64,000 nt of DNA, taken from positions 191,505,794 to 191,569,793 of the forward strand of contig CP136064.1 in the NCBI GenBank assembly GCA_032622095.1. The letters are read 5' to 3'. Position numbers and translations under genes: made by a program. Under the pieces are notes generated by a model, which saw only the letters and a program-made list of their open reading frames with translations, ran no database searches and was not told the DNA's origin. The DNA is from Siphonodentalium dalli. Taxonomy: Eukaryota > Mollusca > Scaphopoda > Gadilida > Siphonodentaliidae. Shown one piece after another: positions 1 to 11,456 of the stretch (position 1 is the first letter of the stretch; each line of letters begins with the position of its first letter).

Positions 1-679
1 GAGGGTCATTTCTATAGTCCTCCGACGGAAACATCGGGGGACAATTATTAATCAAAAAGGTAGTCGTGAAATTATTGGTAGGATGTTCACTGTCCAGTTA
101 TCCATTTCTTGCTTCGCGTCTTCCTTTTTTGGCCCACAATGCGCCATGGCCACAAGCAAACAGGTATGTGGGGGTACCTTCTGTCGGGGAGTGGTATATC
201 CCTATTAATTTGCCCGTGCGACGTAACCTTGACCTTGAAATCGGGTCATTTCAAGGTCAAACGCCCGAATATCACCGGATTTCGATGAAACTTGGTATGT
301 GGGTGTACTTTCGTATGGGGAGTCTCATAAGCATATTCATTTGCCCGTGCGACGTGACCATGACCTTGAAATCGGGTCAATTCAAGGTCAAATCGCCAAT
401 TTTGATGGGATTTCGACGAAATTTTATACATAGGGTTACTTTTGTCCACTGAGTGTTTTTTGGACGGGTCAAATCGTGACCTCGACCTGACATTGACCTT
501 CAAAATGATCAATTCAAGGTCAACTCGGGTAAAACCGGATGGATTTCGAAGGGCACGTTTGTCGGATACTTTTGTCCGGGCAGTGTTTTGGACTGGTCAA
601 ATCGTGACCCATCTTGACCTTGACCTTCTAAATGGACAATTCAAGGTCAAAGCCTGGACGAAGTCGGGTCACCTTCTAG
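1..679 (+). mobile_element. Helitron-like family A element, 3' part (5' end outside window)
   Basis: Non-coding repeat made of GGTCA-rich blocks and ending in the hairpin-forming stretch around 651-670 followed by CTAG at 676-679. The same 3' design (inverted CCCG/CGGG stem, about 10 bases, then CTAG) ends the copies at 1201, 1996, 19441 and 20261. The next base begins another element with TC. A stem followed by CTAG is the classical Helitron 3' signature; no Rep/helicase coding is present, so the copy is non-autonomous. It carries TCAAGGTCA at 251-259, 382-390, 514-522 and 641-649 and the complement at 230-238, 361-369 and 615-623. Short open frames here are shadows of the repeat. Confidence 0.7.
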
Positions 680-1201
680 TCTCATATATATTTTGAAGAC
701 CTCTGTCTGTATGTATGTTTGTTTGTTTGTTTGTTTGTTTGTCTGTCTGTCATTTATACAAATCTACGATTCTCGACCGATCGGGACGAAACTTGGTACG
801 TGTGTGTAGTTTGACCAGGCGGTGAACGTTGTCGTATTGGCGAGCCCGTGCGGCGCCCGCTTCGCGCATGCGCAGACGAGATCTCGGAAACGGGTGGAGC
901 TATCGACTTGATATTTGGTATGTGAATGTATCTTGCCCCGGATGCGAATTTTATCGGGTCGCCGAGCCCGTGCGACGCCAGCTTCGCGCATGCGCAGACG
1001 AGATCTCGGCAACGGGTGGAGCTATCGACTTGAAATTTGGTATGTGAATGTGTCTTGCCCCGGATACGAATTTTATCGGGTCGCCGAGCCCGTGCGACGC
1101 CAGCTTCGCGCATGCGCAGACCAGATCTCGGAAACGGGTGGAGCTATCGACTTGAAATTTGGTTTTTGAATAGCCCGGACAACGTCGGGCTCATCGGCTA
1201 G
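680..1201 (+). mobile_element. Helitron-like family A element, complete short copy
   Basis: Begins with TC at 680 directly after the CTAG of the preceding copy, then an AT-rich start and a TGTTTG/TCTG microsatellite (710-752). It ends with a CCCGG...CGGGC stem (1172-1190) and CTAG at 1198-1201. Its core is a GC-rich 122 bp tandem repeat rather than the GGTCA blocks of its neighbours, so the terminal modules are shared while the core differs. Next base is TC of the following copy. Confidence 0.7.
842..1170. repeat. 122 bp tandem repeat, about 2.7 copies
   Basis: The GAGCCCGTGCG motif recurs at 842, 964 and 1086, exactly 122 bp apart, with a few substitutions between copies. Each unit contains GCGCATGCGCAGACGAGATC. 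It forms the core of the element at 680-1201. Confidence 0.9.
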
Positions 1202-1996
1202 TCTATTATATATTTTGGAAGATCTGTGTGTGTGTGTCTGTGTGTGTGTGTGTGATCGCGATGGACTCGAAAACGGTCTAGCCGATTTCGATGAAACTTG
1301 GTATGTGGGGGTATTTTCGGCCAGGAAGTGGCATAGGCCTATTGATTTTAAGATCCGAGGTCAACTTTTCACGTGCCGAGGTCAAATCTGTTTTTACGCT
1401 GTGTTACGGGACTTTCATTTGAGTTCGGTGCTTACAAATCGATTCGAAACATCGCGAATAATACAATGCCAGTCATAATAATGACACTGTAAGAATCTTT
1501 CGTATTTCCTCTTTCCAACGATATATAATGCGTATGTATCCGTTTTAGTTATCTGCCTCAATTATCAAGAAGAAGTGGTACTATCTTCCATCAGGATAAA
1601 AACAATGCGTAACTTCTATGACGTCGTTAGATGTCATAACGTTAGATCACGTTAACGCTTAACCGGCCGATGCATTTGACTGTTTCAGACGTCTTGGCGA
1701 TATCTCGGGCACCGATGGTAATTTATCTTTACGTTGAAACTTGATAAGTTATGAGCGTGTGTATATGAGGCGCGTTTATATACTTGAGTGGAAATCAAAT
1801 CGGGAAAAACTGGCGGATTTTTACGGACGAAATTTGATGCATAGGGTATCTCGGTATCCGCTGGGCCGATTTCCCGGTATACGCTGGGCCGATTTCCACC
1901 ATTTTTGGGGTGTTGGTGTTTGACCCCCACCTGACCTTGACCTTCAAAATGGTCAATTCAAGGTCAAAGCCCGGACGAAGTCGGGTCACCTTCTAG
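1202..1996 (+). mobile_element. Helitron-like family A element, composite copy
   Basis: Starts TCTATTATATATTTTGGAAG directly after the CTAG at 1198-1201, continues with a TGTG microsatellite and the family block beginning near 1261, and ends in the family 3' stem and CTAG (1993-1996). The middle, about 1390-1790, does not resemble other copies, so this is either a long variant or a start and an end brought together by rearrangement. The border of the 2.58 kb tandem duplication falls inside it at about 1794. Confidence 0.5.
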
Positions 1997-4380
1997 TTAT
2001 ATATCAATCTAAAACATTGTCTCTATAAATGTAATAAACAATATAGAAGAAGCAATAATTTGCTTTAAATGTCAAAATTTTGAGCGCAAGATATCGCAAA
2101 ATTAAGTGCGCGATATCGCAATATTAAGCGCAAAATATTACAATTTCCACTTGCAATATTATTGCGATATTGGGCGCGAAAATAGCGCTGTTAATGTACC
2201 ACTTCTTCTGACTGGTACTGTACAACGAGCAAGCGAAGCATAATACACGAGTTAATGAATCGTACCAACAAAACAGTTAGTTATAGCTAAGACTAAAATA
2301 AATTAGTTAAATCGTCATAAAGAGTTACCTGGGTCGTCACAAGAAAAAGATTTAGTTACTAAACCCTACGTGGCGCTACATTTTCATAAGAAATCCTAAT
2401 ATAACTGAATTCAATAGTACAAGGCTAAAATAAAAATATATTCGTGTTTCCGGTAAATCGCCCGCCCAAATCCCCAATCAGGTTTCTCAACTGTACCAGT
2501 ACCGCTACCAAAACCGTCGGTATACTTGGACAATGTTCACGGTACCGGTACTGAGTGTTGGGTACCGCTGGTACACGGTACTAGCGGTATTCGAATTAGT
2601 TGACAAGAAACAAGTGCATAAGCGATGGATAACTTGATTTAGATGTTAGTTAAAGCGATAAAACCAAATTTGTTGTACTGTTTGTTATTGCTAAATAAAT
2701 GCTATTGTATGGTGACAATAGTCGCTTACCAGTAGACTCGAGTTGCACCTTGCCCCAGCCAAAATGGAAGGCAATACCATCTATCGTAGCAATGGGATAA
2801 CTCTAATACTCTCTATCACTATCTGATATTGCCGGAACGGTCTGTTCTAAAATTTCCCATTTGATCATCGGATTATATAAGAAAATATTCGAAATAAAAT
2901 CATTATTAATTGACAAAAGCGTTTCCGGACAGGGGTCTTCGGTTCATAACTATTATTTTATAACCAGGAAACTATTTAAAACTTGTTATAGAAAGAGATA
3001 ATCCATCTTTAAAGTGATGCAAAACAGTCCGCTGAGCTGTTCAGAAAAGAATAACACAGAGTAATGCCAAATAAGTTATTTTCATAAATTAGATATCAAA
3101 ATAGTTAGAAAACAGAGTCATCGGTATACACGAATCACATACAGTGACTATTGTTGGCGAAATCATTGCCGTATAATGTTTATACAAATAATTTGTCCCG
3201 AATAAAGTAGTAAATATGTTCATGTGTGCGTGGTTCAAACGTTGAGGATGGAATTTTAGATAATCTTCGTTGATCACTACATTCTTGCAGTGGAGATATT
3301 GTTACTTACTAATTTATCGTTTTGTTTTATTGACTTAAGTGAGTCCATAATATGTCTTTAATAAATTCTTATCGAAACACACAATGCTGACGACACAACT
3401 TTCAAACCTCAAGAAAAACCTAGTGACGTGTCGCTTTTGTGACATTCTTGATAAACTAATACATACACTGCATATATGTGTACACATATATGTATAGCAT
3501 GATTGAAACAGTGATGCGTTTGTGAAAGTTTTTAATTTCGATTTTTTGTATTTACTCGCTTGTATTAACGACAAGCTCCTGATGACGGGGCATTGTCAGA
3601 AGATGCATGCATCATTGTATCTACATTCTGCGGTCCGTATGTGAAGCATCAGTAGATAACTTAAGATAATCGAACACGTTAAATGAGCATCATCATGGTT
3701 CTAATTAGGGTAAATATATCCTGATCGAATTAAGCGTTTAGAATAAAATTCAAAGCTTGTGCGCACCGAATATAACAACAGCTTAGAGGCAAAAATAGTT
3801 CGCGGCATCGGGTATCTTGGTCTATTGTCCGGGAGTGCTTCGGTGGTATTATACTAAAGTCTGAATTCAGAGTATCGAATAACTAAGAAGGGTCGCTACA
3901 GAACGAACAAAACATTCTGAGACCTCTTATGAATATTAAAGGTAAACTGGCATTCAGTAAAGCACAAAGATGCTTCACGTGTGCAGCTAAAATTGTGAGT
4001 AAAATATAGATAATGACATTGGACGCATTTAAGTGTGTGACACACTGTGCATTGAAGTATAGATGTGGCCTTGAACACCAGTAGTTGTAGTTCTAAAACC
4101 CATACAATATATTAGCATGGCTGTCCCACATCTAAGTGAAATGCTACATCATGCATAGTACTAGTATATTATACTACTAGCTGGGTTACCCAGGTTAAAG
4201 GTACCGTTGGCCTTCGCAGTGGGTATCCTGTGAAAATATTTACACCCGTCAAAAACCGCCACAAACAGAAAGAACGTCAAAATGTAGACAGACTTTGCCC
4301 GTATACAAATAAGAAATATCGCATAATCAGTATGTTATTGTCATCTGTTTGACAATTGTTATGTAAACAAAAGCTTAAAA
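1794..4380. repeat. Tandem duplication, unit 1 (2587 bp)
   Basis: Nearly identical to 4381-6961. Differences I can see are a 6 bp insertion in this unit near 2798 and a handful of substitutions (for example near 1873, 2952 and 3674). The unit starts inside a Helitron-like 3' end and holds otherwise single-copy AT-rich sequence with an exon-like segment. GCGATATC inverted motifs lie near 2090-2190. Short frames at 3089-3277, 3335-3574 and 3896-4078 have no recognisable domain. Confidence 0.95.
2730..2936 (-). pseudogene. Exon-like segment, broken copy in unit 1
   Basis: Counterpart of the open exon-like segment at 5317-5517. It carries 6 extra bases that put an in-frame TAG after residues corresponding to SDREY. 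If the segment is a real exon this copy would truncate the product. The GTAAGC donor just downstream on the minus strand is intact. I do not recognise the protein. Confidence 0.35.
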
Positions 4381-6961
4381 ATCAAATCGGGAAAAACTGG
4401 CGGATTTTTACGGACGAAATTTGATGCATAGGGTATCTCGGTATCCGCTGGGCCGATTTCCCGGTATCCGCTGGGCCGATTTCCACCATTTTTGGGGTGT
4501 TGGTGTTTGACCCCCACCTGACCTTGACCTTCAAAATGGTCAATTCAAGGTCAAAGCCCGGACGAAGTCGGGTCACCTTCTAGTTATATATCAATCTAAA
4601 ACATTGTCTCTATAAATGTAATAAACAATATAGAAGAAGCAATAATTTGCTTTAAATGTCAAAATTTTGAGCGCAAGATATCGCAAAATTAAGTGCGCGA
4701 TATCGCAATATTAAGCGCAAAATATTACAATTTCCACTTGCAATATTATTGCGATATTGGGCGCGAAAATAGCGCTGTTAATGTACCACTTCTTCTGACT
4801 GGTACTGTACAACGAGCAAGCGAAGCATAATACACGAGTTAATGAATCGTACCAACAAAACAGTTAGTTATAGCTAAGACTAAAATAAATTAGTTAAATC
4901 GTCATAAAGAGTTACCTGGGTCGTCACAAGAAAAAGATTTAGTTACTAAACCCTACGTGGCGCTACATTTTCATAAGAAATCCTAATATAACTGAATTCA
5001 ATAGTACAAGGCTAAAATAAAAATATATTCGTGTTTCCGGTAAATCGCCCGCCCAAATCCCCAATCAGGTTTCTCAACTGTACCAGTACCGCTACCAAAA
5101 CCGTCGGTATACTTGGACAATGTTCACGGTACCGGTACTGAGTGTTGGGTACCGCTGGTACACGGTACTAGCGGTATTCGAATTAGTTGACAAGAAACAA
5201 GTGCATAAGCGATGGATAACTTGATTTAGATGTTAGTTAAAGCGATAAAACCAAATTTGTTGTACTGTTTGTTATTGCTAAATAAATGCTATTGTATGGT
5301 GACAATAGTCGCTTACCAGTAGACTCGAGTTGCACCTTGCCCCAGCCAAAATGGAAGGCAATACCATCTATCGTAGCAATGGGATAATACTCTCTATCAC
5401 TATCTGATATTGCCGGAACGGTCTGTTCTAAAATTTCCCATTTGATCATCGGATTATATAAGAAAATATTCGAAATAAAATCATTATTAATTGACAAAAG
5501 CGTTTCCGGACAGGGGTCTTCGGTTCATAACTGTTATTTTATAACCAGGAAACTATTTAAAACTTGTTATAGAAAGAGATAATCCATCTTTAAAGTGATG
5601 CAAAACAGTCCGCTGAGCTGTTCAGAAAAGAATAACACAGAGTAATGCCAAATAAGTTATTTTCATAAATTAGATATCAAAATAGTTAGAAAACAGAGTC
5701 ATCGGTATACACGAATCACATACAGTGACTATTGTTGGCGAAATCATTGCCGTATAATGTTTATACAAATAATTTGTCCCGAATAAAGTAGTAAATATGT
5801 TCATGTGTGCGTGGTTCAAACGTTGAGGATGGAATTTTAGATAATCTTCGTTGATCACTACATTCTTGCAGTGGAGATATTGTTACTTACTAATTTATCG
5901 TTTTGTTTTATTGACTTAAGTGAGTCCATAATATGTCTTTAATAAATTCTTATCGAAACACACAATGCTGACGACACAACTTTCAAACCTCAAGAAAAAC
6001 CTAGTGACGTGTCGCTTTTGTGACATTCTTGATAAACTAATACATACACTGCATATATGTGTACACATATATGTATAGCATGATTGAAACAGTGATGCGT
6101 TTGTGAAAGTTTTTAATTTCGATTTTTTGTATTTACTCGCTTGTATTAACGACAAGCTCCTGATGACGGGGCATTGTCAGAAGATGCATGCATCATTGTA
6201 TCTACATTCTGCGGTCCGTATGTGAAGCATCAGTAGATAACTTAAGATAATCGAAAACGTTAAATGAGCATCATCATGGTTCTAATTAGGGTAAATATAT
6301 CCTGATCGAATTAAGCGTTTAGAATAAAATTCAAAGCTTGTGCGCACCGAATATAACAACAGCTTAGAGGCAAAAATAGTTCGCGGCATCGGGTATCTTG
6401 GTCTATTGTCCGGGAGTGCTTCGGTGGTATTATACTAAAGTCTGAATTCAGAGTATCGAATAACTAAGAAGGGTCGCTACAGAACGAACAAAACATTCTG
6501 AGACCTCTTATGAATATTAAAGGTAAACTGGCATTCAGTAAAGCACAAAGATGCTTCACGTGTGCAGCTAAAATTGTGAGTAAAATATAGATAATGACAT
6601 TGGACGCATTTAAGTGTGTGACACACTGTGCATTGAAGTATAGATGTGGCCTTGAACACCAGTAGTTGTAGTTCTAAAACCCATACAATATATTAGCATG
6701 GCTGTCCCACATCTAAGTGAAATGCTACATCATGCATAGTACTAGTATATTATACTACTAGCTGGGTTACCCAGGTTAAAGGTACCGTTGGCCTTCGCAG
6801 TGGGTATCCTGTGAAAATATTTACACCCGTCAAAAACCGCCACAAACAGAAAGAACGTCAAAATGTAGACAGACTTTGCCCGTATACAAATAAGAAATAT
6901 CGCATAATCAGTATGTTATTGTCATCTGTTTGACAATTGTTATGTAAACAAAAGCTTAAAA
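4381..6961. repeat. Tandem duplication, unit 2 (2581 bp)
   Basis: Second head-to-tail unit. It begins abruptly within the Helitron-derived sequence (CTAG of that 3' end now at 4580-4583, offset 2587) and ends at AAGCTTAAAA, the same bases that close unit 1 at 4371-4380. The 6 bp length difference is explained by one indel. Divergence is so low that the event is recent, or the second unit is an assembly artefact. Confidence 0.95.
5317..5517 (-). CDS. Exon-like open segment of unknown function
   Basis: A 201 bp segment on the minus strand that could be an internal exon. It starts after a weak AG (purine-rich upstream, in-frame stop just before), reads about 67 residues beginning DPCPETLLSINNDF and ending KVQLESTG, and meets a good GTAAGC donor. 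It would be a symmetric phase 1-1 exon, as is common for extracellular domains. A diverged relative on the plus strand at 36566-36596, continuing after a MITE at about 37053, keeps the DPC.ETLLSIN frame with mostly conservative or silent changes, which supports past coding. No flanking exons were found and no family is recognised. It could instead be an old gene fragment carried by a dispersed repeat. Confidence 0.3.
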
Positions 6962-7272
6962 AGTTACTTTGTTGGTGTTTGTTTATATTATAATGGTAAC
7001 CATAAAGAGCGTTCTTTGTTGGTGAATTCCCGATATGGAACTAATAAAGAGCGTTTATGCCATTTGTGTGTGATTAGCCAGTAGCATTGTGCTGTCTTCT
7101 GTAACACAATCAGGCTCTTGCTTAGGTAAAATATAGTAGGTCTTTGTGATAACATGCTGTTTATGCGATGGTCATGGTATATATGAACGAAACTGTATGC
7201 GTTTTAATGTTTTTCTGTTTACGGTGATTGGAACAAATATGAATACTTTCGACAACTAAGGCCTCACGTGCC
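6962..7272. other. Unique AT-rich spacer, nothing recognised
   Basis: Stretch between the tandem duplication and the first family B element. The only pattern seen is the short motif AAAGAGCGTT near 7004 and 7048, which also occurs near 33942 and 36432. Confidence 0.5.
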
Positions 7273-9208
7273 TTTAAAGTGATGTGAAACCCTCTGCATG
7301 TTGTGGATATTTGGTTGGAATAGAGATTACTCTTGCTCAAAGTGTTACACATATTCTCATAAATTGTATATTCAAATAGCATCACAAAACATGATTCTTA
7401 CACATGGAATGTTAGTAGTGGCTCACATTATCAATTGTCATTTTGTTTATCGCGATTAATCTTTTCCACCAATAAAGAAGTATTTTATTTATTTTCTGCG
7501 TATACGTCAGACGTTATGACATGAAACATGAACATCATAAACACATTAGTTCGCAAAATTTAATGACGACAATTGGGCTTTACATTTTTTGAGATGAATC
7601 AATCAATCTAGCTGGTTAGACTGAGATTTTGAGGACACCTGGCTATCATATCTCCACGAAGATACAGATGTTTTAAAGAAATGTCCAGGTGCTCATCTGT
7701 TCATGGCGCTATCTATTGGCGAACTATTCTCAGTTTAAAAGAAATGTTGCTATGCATGTATATTAGCTAAATGTGTCCGACACAGAGCGCGATTTGGAGT
7801 GGTTTATTGTATTTTTTGTGTGTGAAAACTATATTGAATGACAAAGACTCAATTGTGTTATAATATATATATGATCCATTCTAATATTCAATCCCCTGAC
7901 GGTTCGAGGTCTCTCAATTTGTAAGAACACGTGTATCTGTTAAATAAAGTGAGAAATATACGTTTAATGCTTTCTTCGATGTATCTGTTTTGCTAGCTCA
8001 TTATACGTTTTTACACGCATCATTTGATTCCTCGTATCATTTGAGAAGAACTTGTATGAATTTGATGGTTATTGGCACTAAACATATTTTTTTATCAGTT
8101 TTGGTGACCCTCCCATCCCTATATCAGACGGAGGAGGCGCCTCTTTTGTCATCATTAAACCACACACTTAGACTCATTATGGAAACATAATAAAAATATA
8201 TATAACATAGGTGAAAATTGGCGAGTATACAAATTCGTATCAAATTTAGGGCCACCCATATCTCTCATCCAAACGGCACCAATTTGGTGTATATAAACCA
8301 CACGATTATATTTCTCTTATCACGGAGAAGAATATATATCAATCTGGTGGAAATCGGCGTTAAACATATTGTTCATTTTTTTTTGTTCCTCTCACCCACT
8401 TTGCATCCTTGCTCTAATGGCCCCACTTGTAACAGTTTTTGTGACATCCTTAAACCATAAAATTATACTCCTGATATCATGGATATGATTATTGATAAGT
8501 TTGGTACTAATCGGCGACTAAATCAATTTTGATCAAATTTAGTGCCCACCACCACATCTCTCACCAAAAACAGCACCAACATGGCATCTTTAAATCACAC
8601 GATCAGACTCCTCGTATTATGGATAAGAATGCGTATCACTCTGGTGGAAATTGGCACTAAAATTATTGCGTATCAATTTTGGTGCACCTCTGCCTTTCAG
8701 TTCACCCCTGACTCGAATGACGCCACCTTTGACAGATTTAAGCCACACCATTAGACTCCTCATGCCATTGTGGACGTTATTGTAGAAGTGTGGTGGCAAT
8801 CGGCGACTAAACCAATTCTTGAGTGCCCCTCCCACAATCATCCAAACGACAGCCATTTGGAGTCTTTAGATCGCACAGTTAGAGTCCTTGTATCATGGAG
8901 AAGAATACATATCCATGCACCCCTGACTCGAACTGTGCCACTTTTGACATTTAAATCACACCATCAGATTCCTTATATCATGGGGATGATTATATATGTT
9001 TCGTGGCAATCAGCGACAAAAAAATCTGCCCCTCCCCTTTCCTGCCCCTGACAACAACGGCGTCACTTTAGAAAATCATAACCCGCACCATTATCTTTCT
9101 CGTAAAAAGTTACCCCTAGTAGACCCATTTGGTGCCATCTAGATGGCCCCCTGTGAATTTCCATAGAACACAGACAGACAGACAGACATTCGCAAATATA
9201 GATATAGA
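7273..9208 (-). mobile_element. Helitron-like family B element, 3' end lost
   Basis: Read on the minus strand it begins TCTATATCTATATTTGCG (5' end at 9208, preceded by A), then a TCTG microsatellite (about 9169-9188), then an array of ~145 bp monomers (about 7990-9090), then single-copy sequence matching the complete copy at 47896-50728. The homology fades at about 7273 and the family's terminal hairpin plus CTAG is missing, so the 3' end was replaced or lost. No transposase coding is visible. Confidence 0.7.
7990..9090 (-). repeat. Alternating two-type ~145 bp monomer array
   Basis: Two related monomers alternate. Type 1 carries GGAGAAGAATATGTATCAA followed by TGGTGGAAATCGGC; type 2 carries GGGATGATTATATATAAG followed by TGGCAATCGGCGAC. 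On the plus strand they start near 8031, 8173, 8320, 8473, 8611, 8760, 8890 and 8975, so the effective period is a dimer of about 290 bp. It is the core of the family B element. Confidence 0.8.
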
Positions 9209-9698
9209 TTTATCTTGTAAGTCGATGTAGACAATGTATACTATTGAACCTGTAAAGTCGATATTCTGTTTACTTTTGAACTGACCACCCATCTTTTGTT
9301 CAAGTATATATACATCCTTCAAATGTTAGTGTGCTGCTACATGTGATTGTTTAGATTAATATGAACCTGGGGTCGGTCTATAACTATATATGTATATTCT
9401 GTATATAATACCATCCGCTGGGTGGTTTTCTTATGACCATACACAAAGCCAAATTAACGACCGAAAGTAAAACATCTGAATATGGATGATAATTAATTGT
9501 TATAAATTCTTATCATAATCACTTGATAAAGGCATATAATCAATATTTTAATAATACCATGACCATATATGTTAGCGCATAATCAACGACCCACAGCCAA
9601 AACCACCAATTTTGTAATTTCATTTCATTTAGAAGTCACGTATTTGCCATTGTATGTCTAGATATACGACATATACAGATCATGTAAATTTCCATACA
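9209..9698. other. 490 bp spacer between two facing family B 5' ends
   Basis: AT-rich, no coding sequence recognised. It is flanked on both sides by inverted copies of the family B terminus, forming the loop of a very large inverted repeat. Confidence 0.7.
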
Positions 9699-9819
9699 TC
9701 TATATCTATATTTGCGAATGTCTGTCTGTCTTTCTGTCTGCGTTATATAGAAATTCACGGGGGATCATCTAGATGGCAACAGAGGGGTCTATTTGGGGTA
9801 ACTTTTAACGAGAAAGATA

Positions 9820-10955
9820 ATGGTGCGGGTTAGAATTTTCTAAAGTGACGCTGTTGTTGTCAGAGGCAGAAAAGGGGGAGGGGCAGCAAAAAAAATTGTC
9901 TCCGATTTCCACCAAACTTATACATAATCATCTTCATGTTATCAGGAATCTAACGGTGTAGTTTAAATATGTCAAAAGTGGCGCCGTTCGAGTCAGGAGT
10001 GCACGGAAGGGGAGAGGTGTACAGAAATTGATACAAATATTTTAGCGCGGATTTCCACCAAATGAATACACATTGTTCGCTATGATACAAGGAATCTAAT
10101 CGTGTGAATTATCGACGCCAAATTGGTGCCGTTTGGACAAGCGATGGGGAGGGGGCACTAAATTTGATAGGAATTTGTTTAGTCGCCGAATACCACCAAA
10201 CTTATGCACAATCATCTTCATGATAAGAGGAATCTAATGGTGTGGTTTAATTATGTCAAAGTGACGTTATTCGAGTCAGGGTTGCACTTAAGGGGAGGGG
10301 GCACCACAATTGATAAACAAATATTTCAACGCCGATTTCTACCAATTTGATAAACGTTCTTCTTCATGGCTCAATGAATCTAATCGTGTGATTTAAAGAT
10401 GCCAAATCGGTGCCGTTTGGATGAGAGATGGGGGGGGGGACACTAAATTTGATACAAAAATTTATAGTTGCCGATTACCACCAAACTTATACACAATCAT
10501 CTCTATGATATCAGGAGCCTAATTGTGTGGCTTAAAGATGCCAATAGTGTGGCCTTTCGAGCCAATGGTGCATTGAGGGGGAGATGGACACAAAATTTAT
10601 AAAAGTTTTTTTTTACCGTCGATTTCTACCACATTGATAAATATTCTTCTCGGTGATTCAAGGAATCTCACCATGTGGTTTAAATATGTCAAATTGGTAT
10701 CAATTGGGTGAAATATGGGGGCACTCAATTTGATATGAATTTGTTTAGTCGCGGATTTCCACAAATTTTATAAATAGTCAACTTCATAATGATTCTAATT
10801 GTGTGATTTAAAGATATCCAAAGTACCGCCGCTTGAGTCAAGGATAGGGAGGGGAGGGTCACCACAACTGATACAGATATGTTTAGCGTCATTTTCCACC
10901 AAATTCATACACGTTATTCTCCAATGATACGAGGCATCAGATTGTGTGTGTTAAA
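9820..10955 (+). repeat. ~145 bp monomer array, inverted relative to 7990-9090
   Basis: Reverse-complement relatives of the 7990-9090 monomers, again alternating. Markers are CACCAAACTTATACACAATC and ACCAAATT.GATACA with intervening poly-purine GGGGAGGGG stretches. A further block of the same monomers lies at 11620-12120. Confidence 0.75.
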
Positions 10956-10959
10956 GGAA

Positions 10960-11456
10960 TATTGTTCCGAAAAAAAATTAGTATTTTCTTTAAATATACC
11001 TATATTATATAATTAAAATGTCCAATTTGCCCAAATAATCTTGTGTTTGATCTCTAATTTTGTTTTTATAACGAAATAAAAAAAAAACCGAAGAAAGCCG
11101 AAGATCTCATGTTGTAGATGAAGTCACATGATTGTCACATGATCAGCGGTCGGTGCGGCACAGGACTTATCACGTGACGTACCGATTAGGGGAATTCCCG
11201 TACTATCAAAACAAACGACGGCCATATTGGAAAGCTGGTATTTATCGAAGTGAAAATTTATTTTGTCACGGATAAAATGACCGACAGCGACACCGACGAT
11301 TACAGTTCTGATGAATCTGAATATGAAGTATATGAAGGCATAGAGCCGTACCGTTTCGAACCGATGGAACGACCGAAACAAGTCACAAACTCGAGCAGTG
11401 AAAGTGAAACAGATAGCGAAAACGAAGCTGAATCTTACAGTAACACAGAAACGCAG
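10960..11456 (+). pseudogene. Gene fragment (promoter-like region plus acidic first exon) inside Helitron B
   Basis: Unlike its flanks this segment is not repetitive. Upstream it has CACGTGAC (11171-11178) and GGCCATATTGG (11220-11230), the kind of motif seen at animal promoters. ATG at 11277 opens 60 codons that stop exactly where family B 5' sequence resumes (11456/11457). The peptide is acidic and serine-rich (MTDSDTDDYSSDESEYEVYE) followed by GIEPYRFEP. A D/E/S-rich start followed by a PYxFEP motif is, from memory, typical of invertebrate proteins annotated as P2X7-like; that link is tentative. Beyond 11456 the frame runs into repeat and ends at 11513, so it cannot encode a whole protein. 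The ATG was chosen because the earlier in-frame start is only GTG at 11250. Confidence 0.45.

Noticed and set aside
6477-6659. Cys-rich 60-residue frame (also at 3896-4078)
   Set aside because: Cysteines are suggestive but the frame spans a TTTTAG that could be an acceptor, and no donor, partner exon or family match was found.
8218-9051. Several 66-93 residue frames in the family B array
   Set aside because: They arise from the ~145 bp monomers and are not conserved between copies.
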